Positions 16,591 to 25,602 of a stretch of DNA of 64,000 bases are shown piece after piece (within the stretch, counting starts at the first letter, position 1; each line of letters begins with the position of its first letter). The position numbers were made by a program, and so were the translations under genes. Source of the stretch: Actinomadura rifamycini DSM 43936 (GTDB taxonomy: Bacteria; Actinomycetota; Actinomycetes; Streptosporangiales; Streptosporangiaceae); contig NZ_AULB01000011.1 in the NCBI RefSeq assembly GCF_000425065.1, positions 62,001 through 126,000 on the forward strand, given 5' to 3'. The notes below the pieces were generated by a model. It did not search any database. It saw only the letters and a program-made list of their open reading frames with translations, and was not told the origin of the DNA.

Positions 16591-18204
16591 ATGCCTGAGA
16601 ACCCGCCCCGCCCCGACCTGCCCCACCCCGACCTGGCCCACCTCTTCCGGACCCGCACGGTCCCCGAGGAGCTCGTCGAGCACTACGAGGCCGCGGGCTG
16701 GTGGACCCGCGACACGCTCGGCGACCTCCTGGTGCGCGGACTGCGCGCCGCGCCGGACGCGGAGTTCCGCATCCACTCGTCCGTCCGGCCCTGGTCGGGC
16801 ACCTTCCGCGACGTCGAGCTGGTCGCCCGCCGGCTGGCGGGCGGGCTCCGCGCGCGCGGCGTCGGACCGGGCGACGCGGTCGCCTTCCAGCTCCCGAACT
16901 GGATGGAGGCCGCCGCGGTCTTCTGGGCGTCGGCGTTCCTCGGCGCCGCCGTGGTGCCGATCGTGCACTTCTACGGCCGCAAGGAGGTCGGCTACATCCT
17001 CGACTCCGTCCGGCCGCGCGTGTTCGTCGGGGCCGAGCGGTTCGGGCGCCTGGAGTTCCAGGACGACCTGTGCGCGGACGTCCCGGTCGTCGGGGTCGTC
17101 GGCCGCGACTTCGACGACCTGCTCGCCGCCGAGCCGCTGGCCGACCCGCTGCCGGGGACCGCGGGCGGCACCGACCCGGACGCGCCCGCGCTGATCGCCT
17201 TCACGTCCGGCACCACGCGCGACCCGAAGGGCGTCGTGCACAGCCACCGGACGCTCGGCTGCGAGGCGCGCCAGCTCGCCGGCGACCTCTACCCGCCCGA
17301 CCGCGGGCGGCAGCTCACCGCGGCGCCCGTCGGCCACTTCATCGGCATGGTGAACGCCGTCCTGATCCCCGTGCTGGACGGCACGCCGGTCAACCTCGCC
17401 GACGTGTGGGACCCCGGTGAGGCGCTGCGGCTGATGAAGGAGGACGGGCTGACCGTCGGGGGCGGCGCGACGTACTTCGTGACGATCCTCCTCGACCACC
17501 CGGACTTCACGCCGGGCCACCTCGCGCACATGAGGTACGCCGGACTCGGCGGCTCGTCCGTCCCGGCGGCGGTCACCACCCGGCTCGCGGACCTCGGCAT
17601 CACGGTGTTCCGCTCCTACGGCAGCACCGAGCACCCGTCGATCACCGGGTCCCGGCACACCGCGCCGGAGGCCAAGCGGCTGTTCACCGACGGCGACGCC
17701 CTGCCCGGCGTGGAGATCCGGCTGGCCGCCGACGGCGAGATCCTCAGCCGCGGGCCCGACCTGTGCGTCGGCTACACCGACCCGGAGCTCACCGCGGCGG
17801 CCTTCGACGACGAGGGCTGGTACCGGACGGGCGACGTCGGCGAGCTCGACGCCGACGGCTACCTCACGATCACCGACCGCAAGGCGGACGTCATCATCCG
17901 CGGCGGCGAGAACATCAGCGCGCCCGAGATCGAGGACCTGCTGCTCGGCATGCCGGGCGTCGCCGAGGCCGCGGTCGTCTCCGCGCCCGACGCGCGGCTC
18001 GGCGAGCACGCCGCGGCGTTCGTCCGGCCGCGTCCGGGGGAGCGCGCGCCGACTCTGGAGGAGATCCGGGCGCACCTGGAGAAGGCCGGGCTGGCCAGGC
18101 AGAAGTGGCCGGAGGAGGTGCGCGGGGTCGCGGACTTCCCGCGGACCGCCAGCGGCAAGATCCAGAAGTTCGTTCTCCGCAGAGACATTGCGACCCATGA
18201 GTAG
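16591..18204 (+). CDS. AMP-dependent acyl-CoA ligase (cyclohexanecarboxylate-CoA-ligase-like)
   Basis: An adenylate-forming ligase of 537 residues. The phosphate-binding motif is FTSGTTRDPKG, the YGSTEHPS motif follows the fifth core strand, then GWYRTGD, hinge DRKADVIIRGGENISAPEIE and the catalytic Lys in TASGKIQKF. The N-terminal segment EELVEHYEAAGWWTRDTL is typical of the cyclohexanecarboxylate/FadD-type subfamily. It turns a free acid into an acyl-CoA. ATG at 16591 follows a GGAG site. It is transcribed divergently from the reductase and its stop codon is directly followed by the next operator. Confidence 0.88.
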   Translation: MPENPPRPDLPHPDLAHLFRTRTVPEELVEHYEAAGWWTRDTLGDLLVRGLRAAPDAEFRIHSSVRPWSGTFRDVELVARRLAGGLRARGVGPGDAVAFQLPNWMEAAAVFWASAFLGAAVVPIVHFYGRKEVGYILDSVRPRVFVGAERFGRLEFQDDLCADVPVVGVVGRDFDDLLAAEPLADPLPGTAGGTDPDAPALIAFTSGTTRDPKGVVHSHRTLGCEARQLAGDLYPPDRGRQLTAAPVGHFIGMVNAVLIPVLDGTPVNLADVWDPGEALRLMKEDGLTVGGGATYFVTILLDHPDFTPGHLAHMRYAGLGGSSVPAAVTTRLADLGITVFRSYGSTEHPSITGSRHTAPEAKRLFTDGDALPGVEIRLAADGEILSRGPDLCVGYTDPELTAAAFDDEGWYRTGDVGELDADGYLTITDRKADVIIRGGENISAPEIEDLLLGMPGVAEAAVVSAPDARLGEHAAAFVRPRPGERAPTLEEIRAHLEKAGLARQKWPEEVRGVADFPRTASGKIQKFVLRRDIATHE

Positions 18205-18221
18205 TGAGAATACTATTCTCA
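18205..18221 (+). promoter_or_regulatory. Island operator, copy 5 (near perfect)
   Basis: TGAGAATACTATTCTCA is a perfect 7-3-7 palindrome. It begins on the base after the upstream ligase stop and ends 23 bases before the next start codon, marking an internal promoter. Confidence 0.88.
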
Positions 18222-18244
18222 TCAATCGCAAAGGAGGATCTCTC

Positions 18245-19429
18245 ATGCCGTCTCGCGAGCTGCCCTATCCCCTCTTCGACGCGGACAACCACCTGTACGA
18301 GACCAAGGAGGCGCTGACCAAGTACCTCCCCGAGCCCTACAAGGGCGTCATCGAGTACGTGGACGTGCGCGGCCGCACCAAGATCGCCGTCCGCGGCCAG
18401 ATCAGCGACTACATCCCGAACCCCACGTTCGACGTGGTCGCGCGCCCGGGAGCGATGGAGGACTACTTCCGCAACGGCAACCCCGAGGGCAAGAGCAAGC
18501 GCGAGATCTTCGGGGAGCCGATGCGCTCCGTCCCCGCCTTCCGCGAGCCGGCGCCGCGCCTGGAGCTCATGGACGAACTGGGCATCCAGCGCACCCTGAT
18601 GTTCCCGACGCTCGCCAGCCTCATCGAGGAGCGGATGCGCGACGACCCGGAGCTCATCCACGTGGTCGTCCACTCGCTCAACCGGTGGCTGGACGAGACC
18701 TGGTCGTTCAACTACAAGGACCGCATCTTCACCACGCCCGTCATCAGCCTGCCGATCGTCGAGAAGGCGATCGAGGAGCTGGACTGGTGCCTGGAGCGCG
18801 GCGCGAAGACCGTCCTGATCCGTCCGGCGCCGGTGCCCGGCTTCCGCGGGCCGCGCTCGTTCGCCCTGCCGGAGTTCGACCCGTTCTGGAAGCGGGTGCA
18901 GGAGGAGGGCGTGCTCGTCGGCATGCACTCGTCCGACAGCGGCTACAGCCGGTACGCCAACGACTGGGAGGGCCACGGCGCGGAGATGCTGCCCTTCAAG
19001 ACGAACGCGTTCCGGATGCTCAACGAGTGGCGTCCGGTCACCGACGCGGTCGGCTCGATGGCCTGCCACGGGCTGCTGTCCCGGTTCCCCGAGCTGAAGA
19101 TCGCCGTCATCGAGAACGGCTCGTCCTGGGTGGAGCCGCTGCTGGACAACCTGGCCGACGTCCGCAAGAAGGCCCCGGAGGCGTTCACCGAGGACCCGGT
19201 CGAGGCCGTCAAGCGCAACGTCCACGTCAGCCCCTTCTGGGAGGAGGACATGGCCGAGCTCGCCGACCTGATCGGCGTCGACAAGGTGCTGTTCGGCTCG
19301 GACTACCCCCACCCCGAGGGCCTGGCCGACCCGGTCACCTACGTCGACGCGCTCGACAAGGACCGGCTGTCGGAGGCCGACCAGGCCAAGATCATGGGCG
19401 GCAACCTCGCCCGCCTGCTGTCGGTCTGA
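18245..19429 (+). CDS. PF04909 amidohydrolase-family metalloenzyme
   Basis: A 394-residue TIM-barrel protein with D-N-H metal motif in FDADNHLYE, a mid-barrel His in GMHSSDSGY and the late GSDYPHPEG motif bearing Asp and His. It is related to, but clearly different from, the copy at 10661. ATG at 18245 has AAGGAGG seven bases upstream; the longer in-frame start would run through the operator. It is followed two bases later by the FadD3-like ligase. Hydrolytic ring opening or decarboxylation of an intermediate is plausible by family; the substrate is unknown. Confidence 0.84.
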   Translation: MPSRELPYPLFDADNHLYETKEALTKYLPEPYKGVIEYVDVRGRTKIAVRGQISDYIPNPTFDVVARPGAMEDYFRNGNPEGKSKREIFGEPMRSVPAFREPAPRLELMDELGIQRTLMFPTLASLIEERMRDDPELIHVVVHSLNRWLDETWSFNYKDRIFTTPVISLPIVEKAIEELDWCLERGAKTVLIRPAPVPGFRGPRSFALPEFDPFWKRVQEEGVLVGMHSSDSGYSRYANDWEGHGAEMLPFKTNAFRMLNEWRPVTDAVGSMACHGLLSRFPELKIAVIENGSSWVEPLLDNLADVRKKAPEAFTEDPVEAVKRNVHVSPFWEEDMAELADLIGVDKVLFGSDYPHPEGLADPVTYVDALDKDRLSEADQAKIMGGNLARLLSV

Positions 19430-19431
19430 CC

Positions 19432-20859
19432 ATGGCGTGGGAGACCATCCCGCGGCTCGTGCGCGGTGCCGGCGACCGCTTCGGTGACGCCGAGGCGGTC
19501 GTCGACGGGCCGCTGCGGCTCACGTTCGCCGAGCTGGCGGAGCGCGTCCGGACGGCCGCGGGCGCGTTCCGCGCGCAGGGCGTCGGCAAGGGCGACCGGG
19601 TCGCGGTCTGGGCGCCGAACTCCGCCGAGTGGATCATCGCGGCGTTCGGCCTGGTGACCGCCGGCGGAGTGCTGGTCCCGGTCAACACCCGCTTCCGGGC
19701 GGAGGAGGCCGCCGACGTCGTCCGGCGGAGCGGCGCCAAGGCGGTCCTCGTCCAGCAGGGGTTCCTCGGCCGGGAGTACACGGCGCCGGACGGCGTGCCG
19801 GTGATCGACCTGAAGTCGGACTTCCTCGCGAGCGGGTCGCCGTTCGAGGAGGACGTCCGCCGCGACGACATCGCCGACATCATCTACACCTCGGGCACGA
19901 CCGGCCGGCCCAAGGGCGTCATGATGGACCACGGGCAGACGCTCCGGCTGTACGCCGAATGGTGCGACCTCGCCGACCTGCGGGAAGGCGACCGCTACCT
20001 CATCGTCAACCCGTTCTTCCACACGTTCGGGTACAAGGCGGGCTGCATCGCGTCGCTGATCCGCGGCGCGACGATCCTGCCCGTCCCGGTGTTCGACGTG
20101 GACCGGGTCCTCGAACTGGTCGAGCGCGAGCGGGTGACGATGCTGCCCGGCCCGCCCACGCTCTACCACTCGCTGCTGGAGGCCAAGGGCGACCGCGACC
20201 TGTCGTCCCTGCGCGCCGCCGTGACGGGCGCCGCCGACATCCCGGTCGAGCTGATCCGCCGGGTCCGCGGCGAACTGCCCTTCCAGTCGATCATGACGGG
20301 CTACGGGCTGACCGAGGCGGGGACGGCCACCGCGTCCCGGCCGGGCGACTCGTTCGAGGACATCGCGACGACCGTCGGCACCCCCTGCGACGGCGTCGAG
20401 GTGCGCATCGCCGACGACGGCGAGGTGCTCGTCCGCGGGTACAGCGTCATGCGCGGCTACTTCGACGACCCGGAGGCCACCGCGGCGGCGATCGACGCCG
20501 ACGGCTGGCTGCGCACCGGCGACCTCGGCACGGTCGACGACCGGGGGTACGTGCGGATCGTCGGCCGCAAGAAGGACATGTTCATCGTCGGCGGCTTCAA
20601 CGCCTACCCGGCCGAGATCGAGGGGTTCCTGCTGGAGCATCCGGCGGTCGCGCAGGCCGCCGTGATCGGGGTGCCCGACGAGCGGATGGGGCAGGTCGGC
20701 AAAGCCTTCGTCGTCCGCCGCGGCGACCTCGCCGCGGACGAGCTGGTCGCCTGGAGCCGCGAGCGGATGGCCGGCTACAAGGTGCCGAAGCACGTCGTCT
20801 TCCGCGACGAGCTGCCGCTCAACGCCACCGGGAAGGTCATGAAGGACCGGCTCGAATGA
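19432..20859 (+). CDS. FadD3-like acyl-CoA ligase
   Basis: This 475-residue adenylate-forming ligase has the motifs YTSGTTGRPKG, a FadD3-like segment NPFFHTFGYKAGC, PGPPTLYHSLL, YGLTEAG, GWLRTGD, KDMFIVGGFNAYPAEIE and catalytic Lys in NATGKVMKD. Those segments resemble actinobacterial FadD3, which activates the bicyclic HIP acid in steroid breakdown, so a bulky alicyclic acid is a reasonable guess. The start is two bases after the amidohydrolase stop, and the stop overlaps the next start (ATGA). Confidence 0.85.
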   Translation: MAWETIPRLVRGAGDRFGDAEAVVDGPLRLTFAELAERVRTAAGAFRAQGVGKGDRVAVWAPNSAEWIIAAFGLVTAGGVLVPVNTRFRAEEAADVVRRSGAKAVLVQQGFLGREYTAPDGVPVIDLKSDFLASGSPFEEDVRRDDIADIIYTSGTTGRPKGVMMDHGQTLRLYAEWCDLADLREGDRYLIVNPFFHTFGYKAGCIASLIRGATILPVPVFDVDRVLELVERERVTMLPGPPTLYHSLLEAKGDRDLSSLRAAVTGAADIPVELIRRVRGELPFQSIMTGYGLTEAGTATASRPGDSFEDIATTVGTPCDGVEVRIADDGEVLVRGYSVMRGYFDDPEATAAAIDADGWLRTGDLGTVDDRGYVRIVGRKKDMFIVGGFNAYPAEIEGFLLEHPAVAQAAVIGVPDERMGQVGKAFVVRRGDLAADELVAWSRERMAGYKVPKHVVFRDELPLNATGKVMKDRLE

Positions 20860-23246
20860 CGCACCCCCACGGTTCCCGGGCGCGGCCCCGCGCCCGGCCG
20901 ATCCGGCGGCGCATCGCGCTGCTGCTCGCGGTCCCCCTGGCGTCGCTGCTGGCGCTGTGGGCGTTCGCCGCGACGACGACGCTGTCGGACGCGCGGCAGC
21001 GGCTCACCTTCGCCACGGTGCGCGACCGGGCGGGCGAGCCCGCCGGGCTGCTGACCCAGGCGCTGCAGGGCGAGCGGTCGGCCGCGGTCGGGCTCCTCGC
21101 GGACGGCGCGGCGGGCGCGGGCGAGTTCCGCGACCGGGTGGCGGCCACCGACGCGGCGGTGGCCGCCTTCCAGAGGATGGCGCGCTCGCCCGACCTGCGG
21201 GAGTCCGAGGGGATGCTGCCCCGGCGGCTGCAAACCATCAGCGGCTCGTTCGACGGCCTGCGGGAGCTGCGCGACCGCATCGAGGCCGGCTCGATCACCC
21301 CGCTGGAGGTGATCGACGGGTACAGCGCGGTCGTGGACGACGCCATGCGGCTGGTCGCGGCGCTCGCGAGCATCGGCGAGGTGTCGATCTACCAGCACAG
21401 CAACGCGCTGCTCCAGGCGTACTGGGCGCTGGACTTCATGCTGCGCGAGGACGCGCTCCTGCGGGCCGTCCACGCCGGGGACGGGCGGATGGGCGGCGCC
21501 GAGCGCACCGCGTTCGCGGGCTGGGCGGCCGAGGGCCGGCTGCTGTTCGAGAACGCCCGCACCGGCGTCGACGGCGAGCCCGCCCGGCTCGTCCAGGAGT
21601 TCGCCGGCTCCGCGGCCTACACCGGCTACCGCGGGCTGGAGGACGGCGTGGTCCGCGCGGGCGCGGTCCCGCGCGCCGCCGAGTGGCGCGCCGCCGTCGA
21701 CGGGGCGCTGCCCGGCTGGCAGAAGGCGGCCGAGGAGGCGGGGCTGGCGCTGCAGACCGAGGAGGTCGACCCCGCCGGGCAGCGGATCATGCTGCGCTTC
21801 TACCTGGCCGGCGGGCTCGGGCTGCTCGCCGTGGCCGTCTCGGCGGCGCTGTCCCTGCTGTTCGCGCGCCGGATCGCCGACGAGCTGCGGAACCTGCAGC
21901 GGACGGCCCAGCAGCTCGCGCACGAGCGGCTGCCGAGCGTCGTCGCGCGGCTGCGCCGGGGCGACCGGGTCGACGTCGAGGCCGAGACGTCCCGGACGGC
22001 CGCCGCGCGGACCACCGAGATCGTGCTGGTCGGCGAGGCGTTCGACGCCGTGCAGCGCACCGCGATCGGCACCGCGGTCGGGGAGGCGGAGCTGCGCCGG
22101 AACATCAACCGCGTCTTCGTCAGCCTGTCGTGGCGGAGCCAGTCGCTGCTGCAGCGCCAGCTCCGGCTGCTCGACGAGATGGAGCGCGGCGCGTCCAGCC
22201 CGGAGGAGCTGGAGAAGCTGTTCCGGCTCGACCACCTCACCACCCGCATGCGGCGGCACGCCGAGGGCCTGGTGATCCTGTCCGGTTCGCCGACCGTGCG
22301 GGCGTGGGACCAGCCGGTGGACGCCGAGGACGTGGCCCGCGCCGCCGTCGCGGAGGTCGAGGACTACACGCGGGTCGAGGTGGCCGCCGTGTCGTCGGGC
22401 GCGGTCCGCGGCGCCGTCGTCGCCGACGTCATCCACCTGCTGGCCGAGCTGATCGAGAACGCCACCGGGTACTCGCCGCCGGCCACCGAGGTGACCGTGA
22501 GGATCGAGCGGGTCGCGAACGGGCTGGCGGTGGAGGTGGTCGACCGCGGCGTCGGCCTGCACCCCGACGAGCTGGCCGAGCTGAACCGGCGGCTGGCCGA
22601 AGCGGTCGAGTTCGACCTGGCCGACGACACCGACCGGCTCGGCCTCTTCGTGGTGTCCCGGCTGGCCGCGCGGCACGGCGTCAAGGTCGTCCTGCAGCCG
22701 TCCCCGTACGGGGGCACGACGGCGGTCGTGCTGCTGCCGAACGAGCTGCTCGCCGCGGGAGCCGGGGACGTCCCGGCGGCGGGCCCGCCGCCCGTGGAGG
22801 CGCCGCACCGGTCCGGGCGGCGGCTGGACCGCCCGGACCGTCCCGCCGCCACGGCCGCGCCCGTCCCCGCCGCCGCGTCACCGCCCCGGCAAAAGGCGCC
22901 GCCCCGGCAGGAGGCGGCGCCGCTGGGAGCCCCCGCGGGGGAGCGGCCGCCCGGGGGCGCCGTCCCGGGCGAGGCGGAGCCGAGCGAGCGGACCGGGCTG
23001 CTGCCGAAGCGGGTCCGGCAGCGGAACCTGGCCCCGCAACTGCGCGGACGGCCGCAGGGGCGGCACGCGGCGGGCGCGGGGGCGCCCGGAGCGGCGGGGG
23101 AGCCCGCCGACGACGAGCCGGATCCCGAGGCCGGCCGCGCGCTGATGGCGTCCCTCCAGGCCGGCTGGATGCGCGGCCGCGAAGAGGACGAACCGGGCGA
23201 CCCCGACGATCCGACCGACGACGACGGCCCCGGCGGGCGGGTGTGA
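20856..23246 (+). CDS. Conservon-type (CvnA-like) sensor histidine kinase with NIT domain
   Basis: The 796-residue protein has membrane helix 1 at about 20-41, an extracytoplasmic helical nitrate/nitrite-sensing-type domain, helix 2 at about 313-338, a HAMP-like linker, a DHp-like helix region and a HATPase with N-box ELIENATGYSPP near 530 and G-box VDRGVGL. The long C-terminal tail is Pro/Ala/Glu-rich and ends in the ALMASLQAGWMRGR segment common in actinomycete CvnA proteins. In conservons cvnA is followed by cvnB, cvnC and cvnD; here only a wrecked cvnD follows. The ATG overlaps the ligase stop, so the sensor is now co-transcribed with catabolic genes. Confidence 0.85.
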   Translation: MTHPHGSRARPRARPIRRRIALLLAVPLASLLALWAFAATTTLSDARQRLTFATVRDRAGEPAGLLTQALQGERSAAVGLLADGAAGAGEFRDRVAATDAAVAAFQRMARSPDLRESEGMLPRRLQTISGSFDGLRELRDRIEAGSITPLEVIDGYSAVVDDAMRLVAALASIGEVSIYQHSNALLQAYWALDFMLREDALLRAVHAGDGRMGGAERTAFAGWAAEGRLLFENARTGVDGEPARLVQEFAGSAAYTGYRGLEDGVVRAGAVPRAAEWRAAVDGALPGWQKAAEEAGLALQTEEVDPAGQRIMLRFYLAGGLGLLAVAVSAALSLLFARRIADELRNLQRTAQQLAHERLPSVVARLRRGDRVDVEAETSRTAAARTTEIVLVGEAFDAVQRTAIGTAVGEAELRRNINRVFVSLSWRSQSLLQRQLRLLDEMERGASSPEELEKLFRLDHLTTRMRRHAEGLVILSGSPTVRAWDQPVDAEDVARAAVAEVEDYTRVEVAAVSSGAVRGAVVADVIHLLAELIENATGYSPPATEVTVRIERVANGLAVEVVDRGVGLHPDELAELNRRLAEAVEFDLADDTDRLGLFVVSRLAARHGVKVVLQPSPYGGTTAVVLLPNELLAAGAGDVPAAGPPPVEAPHRSGRRLDRPDRPAATAAPVPAAASPPRQKAPPRQEAAPLGAPAGERPPGGAVPGEAEPSERTGLLPKRVRQRNLAPQLRGRPQGRHAAGAGAPGAAGEPADDEPDPEAGRALMASLQAGWMRGREEDEPGDPDDPTDDDGPGGRV

Positions 23247-23256
23247 GCCGGGGCCG

Positions 23257-23512
23257 GTGACCTCGCCCGCCTTCGAGGCCCCGCCGCGCGCCCCGTCCGG
23301 CGAACCGGACGGCGTCCCGCTGCACACGCCGAAGATCCTGGTGGCGGGCGGGTTCGGCGCCGGCACGACCACGCTCGTCGGCGCGGTCGGCCAGGGTGCG
23401 CCCCCTGCGCACCGAAGAAACCCTTACCGACGTCTCCGGCGGCGTGCGGGTGTACGCGTTCGGCGTGCCCGGCCACGCCGTGCCGCTCCCCACGTGCGCG
23501 AGCCACGTTTGA
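23257..23512 (+). pseudogene. Broken CvnD-type GTPase gene
   Basis: The GTG frame at 23257 encodes a CvnD-like N-terminus with TPKILVAGGFGAGTTTLVGAV, the P-loop region of conservon GTPases. At about 23392-23398 the homologous reading moves to the +1 frame and continues as VRPLRTEETLTDVSGG, the next CvnD block. It then jumps to VRVYAFGVPG, resembling the later LFGTPGQ block, and stops at 23510-23512. So there is one frameshift, an internal loss of roughly 30 codons and loss of the whole C-terminal part. The cvnB and cvnC genes are missing. Confidence 0.8.
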
Positions 23513-23530
23513 CCATCGGATTCTCGGTAA

Positions 23531-23547
23531 CGGTATTGGCATTCTCA
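23531..23547 (+). promoter_or_regulatory. Island operator, copy 6 (half-degenerate)
   Basis: CGGTATTGGCATTCTCA keeps a perfect right half; the left half is poor. A second ATTCTC lies at 23519-23524. The site ends 25 bases before the mutase start. Confidence 0.5.
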
Positions 23548-23572
23548 TTTTCTGGAAGTAACGTATCCGTCG

Positions 23573-25150
23573 ATGAACGACATCGTGCAGACCTCGTCCG
23601 GCATCCCGCTCCGCCCGGTCTACGGACCGGCGGACCGGGCCGCCGATCCGCCGGCGCCGGGGGAGTTCCCCTTCACGCGCGGCAACTACCCGTCCGGGTA
23701 CCGCGGGCGGCTGTGGACGTTCCGGCAGTACTCGGGCTTCGGGACGGCGGAGGAGTCCAACCGCCGCTACCGGTACCTGCTGGACCAGGGCGGCACCGGG
23801 CTGTCGGTGGCGCTCGACCTGCCGACGCAGTGCGGCCACGACTCCGACGACCCCGAGGTGAGCGAGGAGGTCGGGCGGGTCGGCGTCGCCGTCGACACCC
23901 TGGCCGACGCCGAGATCCTGTTCGACGGCATCCCGCTCGACAAGATCAGCACCAGCTTCACCATCAACGGGACCGCCGCGATCCTGCTGGCCTTCTACGT
24001 GGCCGCCGCCGAGCGCAAGGGCGTGCCCCGGGAGAAGCTCACCGGGACGATCCAGAACGACATCCTCAAGGAGTACGCGTCCCGCGGCACCTGGATCTGG
24101 CCGCCCGAGCCGTCGCTGCGGCTGATCGCCGACACCATCGAGTTCTGCGCGGCCGAGGTGCCGAAGTTCAACGCGATCTCGGTGGCGGGCGCGCACTTCC
24201 GCGACGCCGGCGCGAACGCCGTCCAGGAGATGGCGTTCACGCTCGCGGACGGGGTCACCTACTGCGACACCGTGCTGGAGCGCGGCCGGATGTCGATCGA
24301 GAAGTTCGCCCCGCAGATCTCGTTCTTCTTCTACACGCACGGCGACTTCTTCGAGGAGATCGCCAAGTACCGCGCGGGACGGCGGCGCTGGGCGACGATC
24401 GTCCGGGAGCGGTACGGCGCGACGACCGACAAGGCGTCGATGTTCCGCTTCGGCTGCGTCGCGGGCGGCGCGTCGCTGTACGCGCCGCAGGCCCGCAACA
24501 ACGTCGTCCGGGTCGCCTACGAGGCGATGGCCTCGGTGCTGGGCGGCGTCCAGTCGATGTTCACCGCCGCCTGGGACGAGCCGTTCGCGCTGCCCAGCGA
24601 GGAGTCGGCGACGCTCGCGCTGCGCACCCAGCAGATCCTCGCGCACGAGACCGGCGTCACCCGCGTCGCCGACCCGCTCGGCGGCTCCTACTTCGTCGAG
24701 GCGCTCACCGACGAGACCGAGGCGCGGATCGTCGAGATCATGGACGACCTCGACCGGCACGGCGGCATGGTCCGCGCCATCGAGGACGGCTACCTGCAGG
24801 GGCTCATCGCCGACGAGGCGTACGCGCTGCACCAGGAGATCGAGGCGGGCGCGAAGCCGGTCGTCGGGGTGAACCGGTTCGTGTCCGACGAGCCCCCGCC
24901 CGAGCTCGCGACCTACGAACTGGACCGGGCGGGCCGCGAGCGGCAGCTCGAACGGCTCGCGAAGGTCAAGGCCGACCGCGACGACGCGGCCGTCCGCGCC
25001 CGGCTCGCCGACCTGTCCCGCGCGGCGGAGGGTGACGCCAACCTCATGCATCCCCTGATCGACTGCGCCGCCGCGTACTGCACGGTCGGCGAGATGGTCG
25101 CCGCGCTCAAGGCGGTGTGGGGCGAGTTCCGGCAACCGGTGGTGTTCTGA
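23573..25150 (+). CDS. Coenzyme-B12-dependent acyl-CoA mutase, large subunit
   Basis: A stand-alone mutase TIM-barrel subunit of 525 residues, lacking a B12 domain (as in isobutyryl- and 2-hydroxyisobutyryl-CoA mutases). Substrate-pocket residues, by remembered alignment to methylmalonyl-CoA mutase: Y53 in RQYSGF matches Tyr89, R171 in [10 protein letters not shown] matches Arg207, and H208 in AGAHFRDAG matches His244. Tyr and Arg normally mark carboxyl-bearing substrates such as methylmalonyl- or ethylmalonyl-CoA. However, the residue before His, usually Tyr, is A207, which would enlarge the pocket. The start has only a weak ribosome site. The stop overlaps the B12 subunit gene. Confidence 0.88.
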   Translation: MNDIVQTSSGIPLRPVYGPADRAADPPAPGEFPFTRGNYPSGYRGRLWTFRQYSGFGTAEESNRRYRYLLDQGGTGLSVALDLPTQCGHDSDDPEVSEEVGRVGVAVDTLADAEILFDGIPLDKISTSFTINGTAAILLAFYVAAAERKGVPREKLTGTIQNDILKEYASRGTWIWPPEPSLRLIADTIEFCAAEVPKFNAISVAGAHFRDAGANAVQEMAFTLADGVTYCDTVLERGRMSIEKFAPQISFFFYTHGDFFEEIAKYRAGRRRWATIVRERYGATTDKASMFRFGCVAGGASLYAPQARNNVVRVAYEAMASVLGGVQSMFTAAWDEPFALPSEESATLALRTQQILAHETGVTRVADPLGGSYFVEALTDETEARIVEIMDDLDRHGGMVRAIEDGYLQGLIADEAYALHQEIEAGAKPVVGVNRFVSDEPPPELATYELDRAGRERQLERLAKVKADRDDAAVRARLADLSRAAEGDANLMHPLIDCAAAYCTVGEMVAALKAVWGEFRQPVVF

Positions 25151-25545
25151 TGCCCGCGAGAGTACTGGTGGCGAAGCCCGGCCTGGACGGCCACGACCGG
25201 GGCGCCAAGATCGTCGCGCGGGCGCTGCGCGACGCCGGCTTCGAGGTCGTCTTCACCGGCATCCGGCAGCGCGTCGAGGACATCGTCGCGATCGCCGTGC
25301 AGGAGGACGTCGCCGTCGTCGGGCTGAGCATCCTGTCCGGGGCGCACGTCGCGCTGACCGGCCGCACCGTCGCGGCCCTGCGGGAGGCCGACGCGTCCGA
25401 CATCGCCGTCATCGTCGGCGGGACGATCCCGGCGGCGGACGTCCCCAGGCTGACCGACGCGGGCGCGGCCGCCGTCTTCCCGACCGGCACCGCCCTCGAC
25501 GCCATCGTCGCGGAGGTCCGCGCGCTGACCGCGGCGCCGGCCTGA
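25150..25545 (+). CDS. B12-binding subunit of the acyl-CoA mutase
   Basis: The 131-residue protein is a bare cobalamin-binding domain: [10 protein letters not shown] gives the D13-x-H15-x2-G18 motif, with H15 the lower axial ligand of base-off cobalamin; SILSGAH and VIVGGTIP are the other two nucleotide-tail motifs. Start and stop overlap as TGATG with the large subunit, which fixes the start at 25150. It must pair with the large subunit to make an active enzyme, an arrangement like IcmA/IcmB or HcmA/HcmB rather than classical methylmalonyl-CoA mutase. Confidence 0.92.
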   Translation: MPARVLVAKPGLDGHDRGAKIVARALRDAGFEVVFTGIRQRVEDIVAIAVQEDVAVVGLSILSGAHVALTGRTVAALREADASDIAVIVGGTIPAADVPRLTDAGAAAVFPTGTALDAIVAEVRALTAAPA

Positions 25546-25602
25546 CACCGGTCCACGGCCGCCTCGGCCGGACGAGCAGATTTCACAGACGTAGGAGGCA
25601 TT

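Noticed and set aside
23573-25545. Calling the enzyme methylmalonyl-CoA mutase
   Set aside because: The large subunit has no B12 domain and is about 200 residues shorter than methylmalonyl-CoA mutase, and the Tyr next to the active-site His is Ala.
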